Shown piece after piece: positions 9,910-19,491 of a stretch of DNA of 64,000 bases. The notes below the pieces were generated by a model. That model was not told the origin of the DNA. It did not search any database and saw only the letters and a program-made list of their open reading frames with translations. Made by a program: the position numbers and the translations under genes. The first letter of the stretch is position 1; every line of letters starts with the position of its first letter. Origin of the DNA: Gammaproteobacteria bacterium (ex Lamellibrachia satsuma) (lineage in GTDB: Bacteria; Pseudomonadota; Gammaproteobacteria; Chromatiales; Chromatiaceae). The stretch lies in the NCBI GenBank assembly GCA_019623805.1, contig CP053680.1:1900001-1964000 (forward strand), read 5' to 3'.

Positions 9910-11361
9910 CTATTTGCGCCAGAAGGCAGGGGTCAGCAGCACCAGCAAAGTAAAGATCTCCAAACGACCAAGAAGCATCGCAAAGCAGAGGATCAATTTT
10001 GCAGTGTCATTCAGACTCGCATAGTTGGCGCCAACACCAGCAAGTCCCGGCCCCAGGTTATTGATACTCGCACCCACCGCAGAGAAGGCAGTCATCAGGT
10101 CCAGCCCGGTGAATGCCAATGCCATGTACATGACGGTAAAACTTGCCACATAGAGGGCGAAAAAACCCCACACCGCCTCAACGACCCGCCTGGGGATGGT
10201 CTTGTCTCCGACCCGGATGGGGATCTGGGCACTGGGGTGGATCAGGCGATTGATCTCCCGCATCCCCTGTTTGATCAGCAGCAGAAAGCGAATCACCTTG
10301 ATACCTCCGCCAGTGGAGCCGGCACAGCCGCCAATAAAGCTGGTAAAAAGCAGCAGAATCGAAATCACCCCGGGCCAAAGAGAGTAGTCGGTGGTGGTAA
10401 ATCCGGTGGTTGTGCCGATTGAGACCGCCTGAAACAGCCCCTGGGTAAACGCCTCACTCCAATCGGAGTAGATGCCCATGCCATAGAGCGCAACAACGAC
10501 CATCAGGGTGACTAACCCAAGCGTTGCGATATAGACTCGGAATTCGGAATCCCCCAGATAGATACTCAGCGACCTGCGCCGGACGACGAGAAAGTGGAGG
10601 GCAAAATTAACCCCGGAGAGCACCATGAAGACGACTGCAATCATCTCTATCAGAGTACTGTCAAAATACCCTATGCTTGCGTCGTGGGTTGAAAAGCCGC
10701 CAATCGCCACCGTCGAAAAAGCATGACCCAGCGCGTCAAAGGGCGTCATACCCGCCCCCCAATAGGCCAGGGCACAACTGACAGTGAGTCCAAGATAGAT
10801 ATACCAGAGCGCCTTTGCCGTCTCGGTGATGCGTGGCGTCAGCTTACTATCCTTCATCGGCCCTGGGGTCTCCGCACGATAGAGCTGCATGCCACCAATG
10901 CCCAGCATCGGCAACACTGCCACCGCCAGGACGATGATACCCATGCCACCAAGCCACTGCAGTTGCTGCCGGTAATAGAGGATCGACGGAGGCAGGTAAT
11001 CGATCCCGATGATCACTGTTGCCCCAGTAGTGGTAAGTCCGGAGACCGACTCGAAAATCGCATCGGTTATCGTCATGTCCGCACTTTCTGAGAGCATGAA
11101 GGGCAAGGCACCGGTCAAACCCAATACGGTCCAGAACATCACCACCACCAGGAAGCCGTCCCGGACCCGCAACTCCTGATGCCGACTGCGCACCGGCGCC
11201 CAAATTGCCAGCCCCAACCCCAAGGTCAGGATAAAACCATCGGCGAAACCAATCAGCTCCCCATCGCCAAACCAGAGCGACGCCAGCATCGGCGGCAGCA
11301 TGGTCAGGCTAAAGAGCATGAGCAGGACACCGAGAATGCGTTGGACGACGGAGAAGTGCAT
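9910..11361 (-). CDS. trkH: Trk potassium uptake protein TrkH
   Basis: The pore-forming subunit of the Trk K+ importer in the inner membrane. The 483-aa polytopic sequence has the pore-loop segments of the family (for example SVSGLTTTGATV and SIGTTTGFTT) and a C-terminal segment GCAGSTGGGIKVIR. It works with the cytoplasmic RCK protein TrkA, encoded 125 bases upstream in the same direction. Its start region lacks a clear Shine-Dalgarno sequence. Instead, a heptamer tandem repeat occupies the bases immediately before the ATG. Confidence 0.95.
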   Translation of the reverse strand: MHFSVVQRILGVLLMLFSLTMLPPMLASLWFGDGELIGFADGFILTLGLGLAIWAPVRSRHQELRVRDGFLVVVMFWTVLGLTGALPFMLSESADMTITDAIFESVSGLTTTGATVIIGIDYLPPSILYYRQQLQWLGGMGIIVLAVAVLPMLGIGGMQLYRAETPGPMKDSKLTPRITETAKALWYIYLGLTVSCALAYWGAGMTPFDALGHAFSTVAIGGFSTHDASIGYFDSTLIEMIAVVFMVLSGVNFALHFLVVRRRSLSIYLGDSEFRVYIATLGLVTLMVVVALYGMGIYSDWSEAFTQGLFQAVSIGTTTGFTTTDYSLWPGVISILLLFTSFIGGCAGSTGGGIKVIRFLLLIKQGMREINRLIHPSAQIPIRVGDKTIPRRVVEAVWGFFALYVASFTVMYMALAFTGLDLMTAFSAVGASINNLGPGLAGVGANYASLNDTAKLILCFAMLLGRLEIFTLLVLLTPAFWRK

Positions 11362-11366
11362 GAAAG

Positions 11367-11399
11367 AAAGGTTAAAGGTTAAAGGTTAAAGGTTAAAGG
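11367..11399. repeat. Heptanucleotide tandem repeat abutting trkH start
   Basis: About 4.7 perfect copies of AAAGGTT (TTTAACC on the coding strand of trkH) end five bases before the trkH start codon. Because seven is not a multiple of three and the unit contains TAA, no reading frame crosses the array. Any effect of copy-number change would be on transcription or ribosome access. Confidence 0.9.
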
Positions 11400-11486
11400 A
11401 AAACCATCTTGAGCAAGCTTCGGAACACGATGCCTGCCATTGGACTGTAATGAAATCACCACTGTCTTTGTCCTTTCACCTTTTCT

Positions 11487-12860
11487 CTAAAGAAAAATGA
11501 CCCCAACCTGGAACAGCTTCTCCACATCCCTGATTTGGCGTTTATCAACCAGAAAGAGGATCACGTGGTCACCGCTCTCGATGGTGGTGTCATGATGAGC
11601 GATCAGCACTTCTTCGCCCCGCACCACTGCGCCGATGCTGGCCCCTTTGGGCAGTTTGATCTCTTCGATGGTGCGCCCCACTACCTTGGAGGAACCCCGA
11701 TCACCGTGAGCCACCGCCTCTATAGCCTCAGCAGCACCCCGCCGCAGGGAGTGTACTACCACGACATCACCCCGCCGCACATGGGTCAGGAGACTGCCGA
11801 TTGTAGCCAGTTCCGGTGAGATGGCGATATCGATGGGACCACTCTGCACCAGATCCACATAAGCTGCCCGATTAATCAGCGCCATCACCTTGCCGGCGCC
11901 GAGCCGCTTGGCCAGCATCGCCGAAAGAATATTGGCCTCATCGTCGTTGGTGACCGCGCAGAAAACATCCGTATTCTCAATGTTCTCCTCCAGCAGCAGA
12001 TCCTCGTCCGCCGCATCGCCGTGCAGTACGATTGTCTTGTCGAGACGCTCCGCGATCTCACGCGCCCGATCCTGGTCGGATTCGATGAGTTTGACCCGGT
12101 ATTTCGACTCAAGGGACTGTGCCAGCCGCCTGCCGATATTTCCGGCACCGGCAAAGATCAGCCGTTTATATCGATTCTCCTGCTTGCGCAACTCACTCAT
12201 CACGGCACGAATGTTTTCTGTGGCGGCGATGAAAAAAACCTCGTCATCCGCCTCGATCACCGTATCGCCCATCGGCTGGATGACCTCACCTTCCCGGTAG
12301 ATCGCCGCCACGCGGGCATCAGTGTTCGGAATATGGTCATAGAGTGTACGGAGCTTATGCCCGACCAAAGGGCCGTCATAGTAAGCCTTGACCGCTACCA
12401 GGCGAACACGTCCCCCCGCGAAGTCGAGCACCTGCAGGGCGCCAGGATACTCCACCAAGCGCAGAATATATTCTGTGACCAACTGCTCCGGACTGATCAG
12501 CACATCAACCGGAAATGACTTTTTGGCAAAGATCTCAGGATAGTCGAGATACGCCTGCGACCGGACCCTGGCAATCTTCATGGGCGTGTGGAACAGGGTG
12601 TAGGCAACCTGGCAGGCAACCATATTGGTCTCATCACTGTTGGTCACCGCCAGGATCATATCGGCATCCTCGGCCCCGGCACGACGCAATACATCCGGCT
12701 GCCCGGCATGTCCCTGCAGAATCCCAAGATCCAGCCGATCCTGCAGCTCCAGCAGCAGGTCGTTGTTCTGATCCACCACAGTAATGTCGTTGTCCTCATG
12801 CACCAGGGCATTGGCAACAGAGCGCCCCACCTGTCCGGCGCCAAGAATGATGATTTTCAT
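11487..12860 (-). CDS. trkA: Trk potassium uptake regulator TrkA
   Basis: The peripheral NAD(H)/nucleotide-binding subunit that gates TrkH. The 457-aa protein is two tandem RCK units, each a Rossmann domain ([10 protein letters not shown] at residues 7-16 and [10 protein letters not shown] near 240) followed by a TrkA-C domain. The length and duplication are typical of gammaproteobacterial TrkA. It is encoded upstream of trkH and downstream of ntrX on the same strand, an arrangement common in the class. Confidence 0.96.
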   Translation of the reverse strand: MKIIILGAGQVGRSVANALVHEDNDITVVDQNNDLLLELQDRLDLGILQGHAGQPDVLRRAGAEDADMILAVTNSDETNMVACQVAYTLFHTPMKIARVRSQAYLDYPEIFAKKSFPVDVLISPEQLVTEYILRLVEYPGALQVLDFAGGRVRLVAVKAYYDGPLVGHKLRTLYDHIPNTDARVAAIYREGEVIQPMGDTVIEADDEVFFIAATENIRAVMSELRKQENRYKRLIFAGAGNIGRRLAQSLESKYRVKLIESDQDRAREIAERLDKTIVLHGDAADEDLLLEENIENTDVFCAVTNDDEANILSAMLAKRLGAGKVMALINRAAYVDLVQSGPIDIAISPELATIGSLLTHVRRGDVVVVHSLRRGAAEAIEAVAHGDRGSSKVVGRTIEEIKLPKGASIGAVVRGEEVLIAHHDTTIESGDHVILFLVDKRQIRDVEKLFQVGVIFL

Positions 12861-12925
12861 TATTCGCTCAAGCTTCGGAGTTCACGCCGCCCTAAAATGA
12901 TGAAGGGCTGCAATGTTTTTATCTG

Positions 12926-12950
12926 GTAGGGTGCGCCATGCGCACCCTAC
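12926..12950. repeat. Palindromic intergenic repeat, family A copy 2
   Basis: A complete palindrome: 11-base arms GTAGGGTGCGC and GCGCACCCTAC around CAT, in the ntrX-trkA gap. This is the best single copy of the family in the window. Confidence 0.8.
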
Positions 12951-13023
12951 ATTCTGATTCCTGTCCATTAAGAAACACCATTTTCACCTCGAAGGACACT
13001 ATGGGAAGTTACGGACTTCAAGA

Positions 13024-14391
13024 CTAGCGTCGATCCTTTATCTCAATTTCCAATGAACGCAACTTACGATAGAGATGGGTACGCTCCATCCCCACATCCT
13101 TTGCCATGCGGGAAATATTGCCTTCATGTTTTTGCAACTGGTATTCCAGATAGGCCTTTTCAAACTGCTCCCTGGCCTGCCTCAACGGCAGATCGAAGGA
13201 GACCACATCGCCCCCACCATCGCCGCTTCTGAGCTCCGGCGCTCCCAGCGCCGCCTCGACTTCATCCTGTGAGACCTCGTCTCCCGCACCGAGAATCAGC
13301 AGTCGCTGCACCAGATTTTTAAGCTCTCGTACATTGCCGTACCAGGGGTGGTTACGCAGAAAATTCTGTGCACCCACATTGAAACGCCGGTAGGGCAGCT
13401 TTTCATGTGCGACGAAATGATCGACGTAGAAATTAAGCAGATCAGGCACATCCTCCGGGTGCTCCCGCAGGGGAGGCACACGCAGGGGAACTACGTTCAG
13501 ATGATAGAACAGGTCTTCCCGAAAATCCCCACTCTGCACCGACTCTTCGAGGTTTTTATGGGTTGCGGCGATGATGCGCACATCGATGCTCACCGGGTCG
13601 GTGCCACCCACCCGCAGAAAGGCGCCGGTATCCAGCGCGCCCAACAGCTGGGACTGCGCCTCCAGATCCATATCCGCCACCTCATCCAGAAACAGCGTAC
13701 CACCGGCAGCCTGCTCAAGGCGGCCATAGTGGATACGCCCCCCCTCCTCGCTACCGAACAACTCCCTGGCAGAATTTTCGCTGGCGATGGAAGTCACCGC
13801 CACATCGACGAATGGACGGTCCCTGCGCACGCTCTGCATATGGAGATAGCGGGCCAGCGTCTCCCGGCCGCTGCCGGGTTCACCGGTGATCAGCACCCAG
13901 GTATCGTGCTGGGCAATCCGCTTCACCTGCTCCTTCAGCCGCTGCATCATCGGGCTCTTGCCGGTCGGCTCATGTACCGGCATGGAGTGGCGGCGCAGCC
14001 CCACATTCTCCTGCTTCAGCTGCTCGGCCTCCAGAGCACGCTCCACCGTCAGCAGCAGCTTGGCCAGTGAGAGGGGTTTCTCCAGAAAATCATAGGCCCC
14101 AAGTCGGGTTGCCTCCACAGCCGTCTCCACTGTGCCATGCCCCGACATCATGATGATCGGGCAGGGCAGGCCCTCATCCTCACCCCACTCTTTCAGCAGG
14201 GTGATGCCGTCCACGTCCGGCATCCAGATGTCGAGCAGTACCAAGTCGGGACGACGATCCCGCAAGGCCTGACGGGCAGACGCGCCGTTCTCTGCGACCA
14301 CCACTTCGTGGCCTTCATCCTCCAGGATCTCTTTGACAAGATTGCGGATATCCGGCTCGTCATCCACCACCAGAATATGGGATGCACTCAT
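13024..14391 (-). CDS. ntrX: NtrX-like response regulator lacking the GAFTGA loop
   Basis: The 455-aa protein has a receiver domain (phospho-acceptor Asp54 in LLDIWMPD), an AAA+ domain (about 145-375) and a Fis-type helix-turn-helix at the C-terminus (SRMAKDVGMERTHLYRKL). It is the partner of NtrY. Two features depart from classical sigma-54 activators: the GAFTGA loop is replaced (LFGSEEGGRIHYGRLEQA, 211-228), and the Walker A reads GEPGSGRE, with Arg in place of Lys. Walker B (GTLFLDEVAD) is normal. It may therefore regulate without sigma-54 contact. The ATG at 14391 is chosen because it overlaps the ntrY stop as TAATG and has GGAGGAAG upstream. Confidence 0.9.
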   Translation of the reverse strand: MSASHILVVDDEPDIRNLVKEILEDEGHEVVVAENGASARQALRDRRPDLVLLDIWMPDVDGITLLKEWGEDEGLPCPIIMMSGHGTVETAVEATRLGAYDFLEKPLSLAKLLLTVERALEAEQLKQENVGLRRHSMPVHEPTGKSPMMQRLKEQVKRIAQHDTWVLITGEPGSGRETLARYLHMQSVRRDRPFVDVAVTSIASENSARELFGSEEGGRIHYGRLEQAAGGTLFLDEVADMDLEAQSQLLGALDTGAFLRVGGTDPVSIDVRIIAATHKNLEESVQSGDFREDLFYHLNVVPLRVPPLREHPEDVPDLLNFYVDHFVAHEKLPYRRFNVGAQNFLRNHPWYGNVRELKNLVQRLLILGAGDEVSQDEVEAALGAPELRSGDGGGDVVSFDLPLRQAREQFEKAYLEYQLQKHEGNISRMAKDVGMERTHLYRKLRSLEIEIKDRR

Positions 14392-16562
14392 TATTGTTCT
14401 TCCTCCGTACTGCACAGCATGGGCAGCTGTAGGGTCAGACAGGCACCGTCTGAACAGTTCTCGGCCCAGATGATACCGCCATGCTCCTCCACAATCTTCT
14501 TTACGATCGCCAGCCCCAAACCGGTACCTTTTGGCTTTGAGGTTACATAGGGTTCAAACAGATGTTGCAGCATCTCTTCACTGAAACCGGGTCCGTTGTC
14601 CTGCACCCGCATCTCAAAAAAGGCATGGTCTGCCCGTTCAATGATCTGAGTGGAAACCGATACACAACCATTATCCTGGCTGGCAACCGCCTCTTGGGCA
14701 TTTTTCACCAGATTATGCACCACCTGGCGCAGCCGCAGGGAATCTGCTTCAATCTGACTGGTACCGGCCTGCAAAGAGACATCGAGACAGACCTCCTTAT
14801 CTATACCCCTGTAGAGATCCACCACCTCGCTGATCAGCCTATCGGCCTGCAAAGGTTTAGCCTGCATCTGGGGGGGGCGCGCATATTCAGAGAAATCATT
14901 GACCATCTCCTTCATCGCCTCCACCTGCTGTACGATGGTGTGGGTTGCACGGTCCAGTACCCTGGCATCCTGCTCCGGCATGGTGTGAAGATATTTGTGC
15001 CGCAGGCGTTCCGCCGAGAGCTGGATCGGCGTCAACGGGTTCTTGATCTCATGGGCAAGACGACGCGCCACTTCACCCCAGGCCGCATCCCGCTGAGCGC
15101 GGATCAGGGCGGTGACATCATCGAACAGGATGATGAGCCCGTTACGTCCATTGGGTTGCGCAAAGGGTGTGCTCCTGCAGATCAAAACCTTTCTCCCCTC
15201 ACCGCCGAAGAGCGTCACCTCACCCTTCCACTCTTCGTTTGGATTCAATAGCGGTGTCTGCAGGATCTCCACAAACTGGCGCAGCACAGGGGAACCCAGC
15301 GCCAACTCCTGCAACTGCGCCCCAATCAGGCTACCAAGATCGCTCCCCAGGATCTTTCCCGCAGCCGGGTTGGCAGTCTGTAGATTGCGCGTGGCATCAA
15401 AGGTCAACACACCGGAGGAGAGGCTGCCAAGCACAGTTTCCAGGTAGGCACGTTGCCCTTCCACCTCGCGCTGACTGCGATCCGCCTGATCCCTGGCCTG
15501 AGCGATGCGTCGGGTCATGGCGTTAAACGAGGCGACCAGAAAGGCCAGTTCGTCAGCCCGGCGCGGCACCGGCAGCTGACGATCGTAGTCACCTTCCGCT
15601 ACCGCCCGGGTGCCCGCCGCTATATTAGCGATAGGCGCCACCATGCGACGCGCCGTGAAGAAGGCGGCCCAGATCGCAGACAAGACACCAAACAGCAGCA
15701 CCAGCGACAGGGTCAGAGAGAAATTCCACTTCAGCGACTGCCGCAGAAACCCCAACTCCTTGTACCGGTTGTAGGCCAGCTCCAGTTTCTCCGAAAGCCC
15801 GCTGATGCGGGTTGATGTCGGGTAAAGTCCCTGCAGGATAAAAGGTCGACTCAACGGATCCCGCACCGCGACCCGAATCATCAAATCATCCTTTCCGTGC
15901 TCCAAAGCCACATAATCATTACCCGTGCGCAACTGCTGGCGGATCTCACTGTCCGGGACACCCGGCGCAAGCACGGTCGGGTCTACATTGGCGTAGGCGA
16001 TGATCTGTCCACCCGGATCGGTAAGCGCCAGCTCCACTGCCCCTGACTGCTGCCGCAGTTCGGCAATCGCCAGGGAGAGGGCCGACTCCGACTGATCATC
16101 GATACTGCTCAACAACTGCTCAGTGTATTTGAGCAGCAGCCGCTGATTCAGGCCCAACGCGGACTGGCCCAACTCACGGGCATCCTCCATCGCCCGGTCG
16201 ATATCCACATCGAACCAGCTGTCGATGCCCGCCTGGAGAAAACCGAAAGAGTAGTAGTAGACCACCCCGACAGGCCCCAGCGAGATAAAACTGAACAGCG
16301 CCACCATGCGCAGGGTCAGGCGGGATCCCGCCCGCTGCCGTGCATATTGTCTTATCAGGCGGATACTGTTGTAAAAGATCAGCCCGAGCAAGATGAACAT
16401 GCCGGTGATGGAGACCACCAGCAGAGGCACGAAATAACGACTCAGTTCAGCGGAATTCTGCACCGCGCTGCTCATCAAATGCAGCGACACCAACAGCAGC
16501 AGCAGCAGCAGTGCCACTGACAGACCGCCCAGACGCATTGATTTCAGGGTTGTAGAGGCCAT
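14391..16562 (-). CDS. ntrY: NtrY-like membrane sensor histidine kinase
   Basis: The 723-aa kinase has two N-terminal membrane segments, a third before an extracytoplasmic domain, a fourth near residue 285, then HAMP, PAS, HisKA with LAHEIKNPLTPIQLSAERL, and HATPase with N-box HNLVKNAQEAV and G-boxes DNGPGF and GTGLGLAIVKKI. It phosphorylates NtrX, encoded with a one-base overlap. The ATG at 16562 is preferred; a GTG nine bases upstream is possible. Its coding strand overlaps the end of the DUF4390 gene. A run of eight C codes for the Pro-Pro in EYARPPQ (bases 14870-14877). The family is linked to nitrogen and redox control; the signal here is unknown. Confidence 0.93.
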   Translation of the reverse strand: MASTTLKSMRLGGLSVALLLLLLLVSLHLMSSAVQNSAELSRYFVPLLVVSITGMFILLGLIFYNSIRLIRQYARQRAGSRLTLRMVALFSFISLGPVGVVYYYSFGFLQAGIDSWFDVDIDRAMEDARELGQSALGLNQRLLLKYTEQLLSSIDDQSESALSLAIAELRQQSGAVELALTDPGGQIIAYANVDPTVLAPGVPDSEIRQQLRTGNDYVALEHGKDDLMIRVAVRDPLSRPFILQGLYPTSTRISGLSEKLELAYNRYKELGFLRQSLKWNFSLTLSLVLLFGVLSAIWAAFFTARRMVAPIANIAAGTRAVAEGDYDRQLPVPRRADELAFLVASFNAMTRRIAQARDQADRSQREVEGQRAYLETVLGSLSSGVLTFDATRNLQTANPAAGKILGSDLGSLIGAQLQELALGSPVLRQFVEILQTPLLNPNEEWKGEVTLFGGEGRKVLICRSTPFAQPNGRNGLIILFDDVTALIRAQRDAAWGEVARRLAHEIKNPLTPIQLSAERLRHKYLHTMPEQDARVLDRATHTIVQQVEAMKEMVNDFSEYARPPQMQAKPLQADRLISEVVDLYRGIDKEVCLDVSLQAGTSQIEADSLRLRQVVHNLVKNAQEAVASQDNGCVSVSTQIIERADHAFFEMRVQDNGPGFSEEMLQHLFEPYVTSKPKGTGLGLAIVKKIVEEHGGIIWAENCSDGACLTLQLPMLCSTEEEQ

Positions 16563-17098
16563 CGGGTCCACCCGGTTGTCAGTTTCCAGCCTGTGCCGAG
16601 ATAGGCCATGGGACGCAACGGCAGCGGCAGGGATTCGATATCCAACCCTGCCCGCAGCCGCAGCTGATAGGACTCACCATTTATCAACTCTGCCTGCATC
16701 ACCAGCGCCAACTCATCAATTTCTCCCAACGCCCGCAGTGCGGCATCACGGGTGACGAAACTCTGCTCCTCACCACTCTGCAGATCCACCACCCGGTAGA
16801 GTCCGGTCAACGCCAAAAAACGGATCTGGTAGCGCAGATAACCTTCATAGGGCAGCGGCTCCCAAAACCGGTGCCAGGTCTTCTCTACGATGAGATGTAC
16901 CTCCAGCGTCAGCGGCACTCCATTACTGAGTGCCTCCAGCGCCTGCTCGCTCAATTGAAAATCGATTTGGGCACTCATCAGGTAACGCTGGTCCTGTAAC
17001 TCTATCTGTACCTCCTTGACCGTAAAGTCGGCGGACCAGGCTGACGTTCCCAAAGAGAGCAGGAGGCAAAACAGCAATAGACGGAGTGCCCCGATCAT
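16544..17098 (-). CDS. DUF4390 secreted/periplasmic protein
   Basis: A 184-aa protein with a signal peptide (LRLLLFCLLLSLGTSAWSA) and a mostly beta mature part. It matches the DUF4390 family, whose function is unknown. It is almost always encoded between rsmB and ntrY in gammaproteobacteria, as here. Its ATG overlaps the rsmB stop codon (ATGA) and its end overlaps the ntrY start, so the three are translationally linked. The context suggests a periplasmic partner of NtrY, but that is inference. Confidence 0.85.
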   Translation of the reverse strand: MIGALRLLLFCLLLSLGTSAWSADFTVKEVQIELQDQRYLMSAQIDFQLSEQALEALSNGVPLTLEVHLIVEKTWHRFWEPLPYEGYLRYQIRFLALTGLYRVVDLQSGEEQSFVTRDAALRALGEIDELALVMQAELINGESYQLRLRAGLDIESLPLPLRPMAYLGTGWKLTTGWTRWPLQP

Positions 17099-18405
17099 TT
17101 CTCCCTCTTCTGCAGACAGGCGTAGTAGAAACCATCCATGGAGGAGTCTCCCGGTCTGATCTGACGTCCCGGAGCACAGGCTTCACCCCATGGCGCATCA
17201 ATCCCGCACTCTCTGGCGCTCTCCTCTGCAGCCAGAAAAGCGGTGACCTGCTGTTCATTCTCCTCCGGCAGAATAGAACAGGTCGCATAGAGCAGACGGC
17301 CACCCGGCTTGAGCAGTGACCAGATAGCCGTCAGGATAGACCGCTGCAATACCACCAGTGGCGCAATATCCTCCTCCCGGCGCAGATACTTGATATCGGG
17401 ATGGCGGCGAATGACGCCGGTGGCGGAACAGGGCACATCGAGCAGGATTCGGTCGTAGGTCTGCGCTGACCACTCTCCGGACGGCGCCGCAGCGTCACCT
17501 TCGGCCAGGGTGGCTGAAAGTCCCAGCCGCTCAAGATTCTCCTGCACCCTCAGCAGTCGTCGCCCATCCACATCGAGAGCTGTCAACCGCAACTCTTGCG
17601 CCAATTCGAGCAGATGTCCACTCTTGCCGCCGGGTGCGGCGCAGGCATCGAGCACCATCTCTCCGGGCTTGGGACCCAGCAGCTCCGCCGCCAATTGGGC
17701 ACCGCCATCCTGCACCGAAACCAGGCCATCGTCGAAACCGGGCAAACTGCCCACATCGAGCGGCTGATCGAGCACAATCCCTGAGCGGGTGGCTTCGATA
17801 ATCTGAGCCCCAATCCCGTTATCCGCAAGTTTCTGCAGATAGTCGTCACGGCTACCAAGCTGCTGATTAACCCGTAGGCTCATGGGCGGCCGACTGTTGA
17901 GGGCCTCAACGGTCTCCTGCCAGTTTTGCGGCCAGTGTTGTTGAATGCGCTGCAGCAACCACGCCGGCATACGGTAACGCACTGCGGGATCGGCATCGAC
18001 CTTTGCCAGCAACGTCTCCTGTTGCCGTTGAAAAGCCCGCAACACGCCGTTGACCAGGCCTACGGCCCAGCGCTTGCCCAAGCGTTCCGCTGCACCGGCA
18101 CTCTCATGCACCGCAGCGTGATCCGCCACACGCAAATACAGCAACTGATAGAGGCCGATGAAAAGCAGTGCCTGAATATCGAAATCCTTCGGTTTCAGAG
18201 GCTTCTTCAACAACTGCCGGGTCAGCGCTTCCAGCTGAGGATGCCAACGCATCACCCCATAGCAAAGCTCCTGGGCCAGGCCCCGGTCCTTGGCATCCTC
18301 CAGTTGCGGCAGCAGACGTGCGCTTGCCTCCGACAAGGAGTGTCCCCCCAGCACATCTTTGAGAACCCTGGCCGCGACCGACCGCGAATCTTGTTTTTTT
18401 GCCAC
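17095..18405 (-). CDS. rsmB: 16S rRNA m5C967 methyltransferase RsmB
   Basis: This enzyme methylates C967 of 16S rRNA with S-adenosylmethionine. The 436-aa protein has an N-terminal NusB-like RNA-binding domain (about 1-140) and a C-terminal Rossmann methyltransferase domain. The latter contains DACAAPGGKSGHLLEL (SAM site), DVPCSATGVIRRHP (with one catalytic Cys) and YATCSILPEEN (with the second). It sits between fmt and DUF4390, the standard neighbourhood. Confidence 0.96.
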   Translation of the reverse strand: MAKKQDSRSVAARVLKDVLGGHSLSEASARLLPQLEDAKDRGLAQELCYGVMRWHPQLEALTRQLLKKPLKPKDFDIQALLFIGLYQLLYLRVADHAAVHESAGAAERLGKRWAVGLVNGVLRAFQRQQETLLAKVDADPAVRYRMPAWLLQRIQQHWPQNWQETVEALNSRPPMSLRVNQQLGSRDDYLQKLADNGIGAQIIEATRSGIVLDQPLDVGSLPGFDDGLVSVQDGGAQLAAELLGPKPGEMVLDACAAPGGKSGHLLELAQELRLTALDVDGRRLLRVQENLERLGLSATLAEGDAAAPSGEWSAQTYDRILLDVPCSATGVIRRHPDIKYLRREEDIAPLVVLQRSILTAIWSLLKPGGRLLYATCSILPEENEQQVTAFLAAEESARECGIDAPWGEACAPGRQIRPGDSSMDGFYYACLQKREK

Positions 18406-18440
18406 TCTTAGTACTCCAGCAAAGTCATATTTATGGAGTA

Positions 18441-19382
18441 CTAGCCCAACACCACGCCATCGACCCGATGTGCGTTGAGAAAGTCGGCGGCACTCATGGC
18501 ACGCTTGCCCGGCATCTGAAGTTTTGTAATGCGTAACAGGCCCTTCCCTGTGACGACATCGAAACCCTCCCGTCCGCTGGCGACGATGGTCCCCGGCTCA
18601 GCCTGAGTATCACCATCCAGAGACTCACACTCCCAGATCCGCATCACCTTGCCGTTGAAATCTGCCTGGGCAACCGGCCAGGGGTTGAATGCCCGCACCT
18701 GTCGATCGATCTGTTTTCCGGGTTTCGACCAGTCGACACGCGCCTCCTGCTTGTCGAGTTTTTTTGCGTAGTTCGACTGGCTGTCATCCTGAGACTCTGC
18801 CTCAACACTCCCGTCGACAAGTCCAGGCAGCACCACGAGCAGCGCTTCCGCACCCAACCCAGCCAGCCGGTCATGCAGGGTTCCGCCGGTATCACTCTCC
18901 GTGATCGGACAGCGTTGGATGTGCAGCATGGGCCCGGTATCGAGCCCCGCCTCCATCTGCATGATGGTGACCCCAGACTCGCTGTCGCCGGCCAAAATTG
19001 CGCGCTGAATCGGCGCTGCGCCACGCCAGCGCGGCAGCAGGGAGGCGTGGATGTTGATACAACCGAGTCGTGGCGCATCCAGCACTGCCTGGGGTAACAG
19101 CAGGCCGTAGGCCACCACGACCATCAGATCCGCTTGCAGATCAGCCAGTTCGGCCTGTTCCGCTTCGCTCCTGAGACTCTTGGGCTGGCGTACCTCGATC
19201 CCATACTCAAGGGCCAGTTGTTTTACCGGGCTTGCCATCAGCTTGCGCCCGCGACCCGCCGGCCGATCGGGCTGAGTGTAGACTGCCACTACCTGGTGCT
19301 CAGTCTGCAACAATGCCTGCAATGCCTCGGCTGCGAACTCCGGGGTGCCTGCAAAGATGATCTTCAGGGCATCTGTCATCAT
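18441..19382 (-). CDS. fmt: Methionyl-tRNA formyltransferase
   Basis: This enzyme formylates initiator Met-tRNA using 10-formyl-tetrahydrofolate. The 313-aa sequence shows FAGTPEFAAEAL at the N-terminus, the formyl-transfer motif HASLLPRWRGAAPIQ and GVTIMQMEAGLDTGPML. A C-terminal tRNA-binding domain follows. It is encoded just downstream of def and upstream of rsmB, the classical translation-start cluster. Confidence 0.97.
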   Translation of the reverse strand: MMTDALKIIFAGTPEFAAEALQALLQTEHQVVAVYTQPDRPAGRGRKLMASPVKQLALEYGIEVRQPKSLRSEAEQAELADLQADLMVVVAYGLLLPQAVLDAPRLGCINIHASLLPRWRGAAPIQRAILAGDSESGVTIMQMEAGLDTGPMLHIQRCPITESDTGGTLHDRLAGLGAEALLVVLPGLVDGSVEAESQDDSQSNYAKKLDKQEARVDWSKPGKQIDRQVRAFNPWPVAQADFNGKVMRIWECESLDGDTQAEPGTIVASGREGFDVVTGKGLLRITKLQMPGKRAMSAADFLNAHRVDGVVLG

Positions 19383-19491
19383 TTTGTTCCTGAGTTATTT
19401 CCTATCGCCATACAACCGGCCACTTTGAGAACAGCGTCTCAGCAGCCGGGATGATGGCGGATAAATATTATCTGGACCAATGGGCAGCGGT

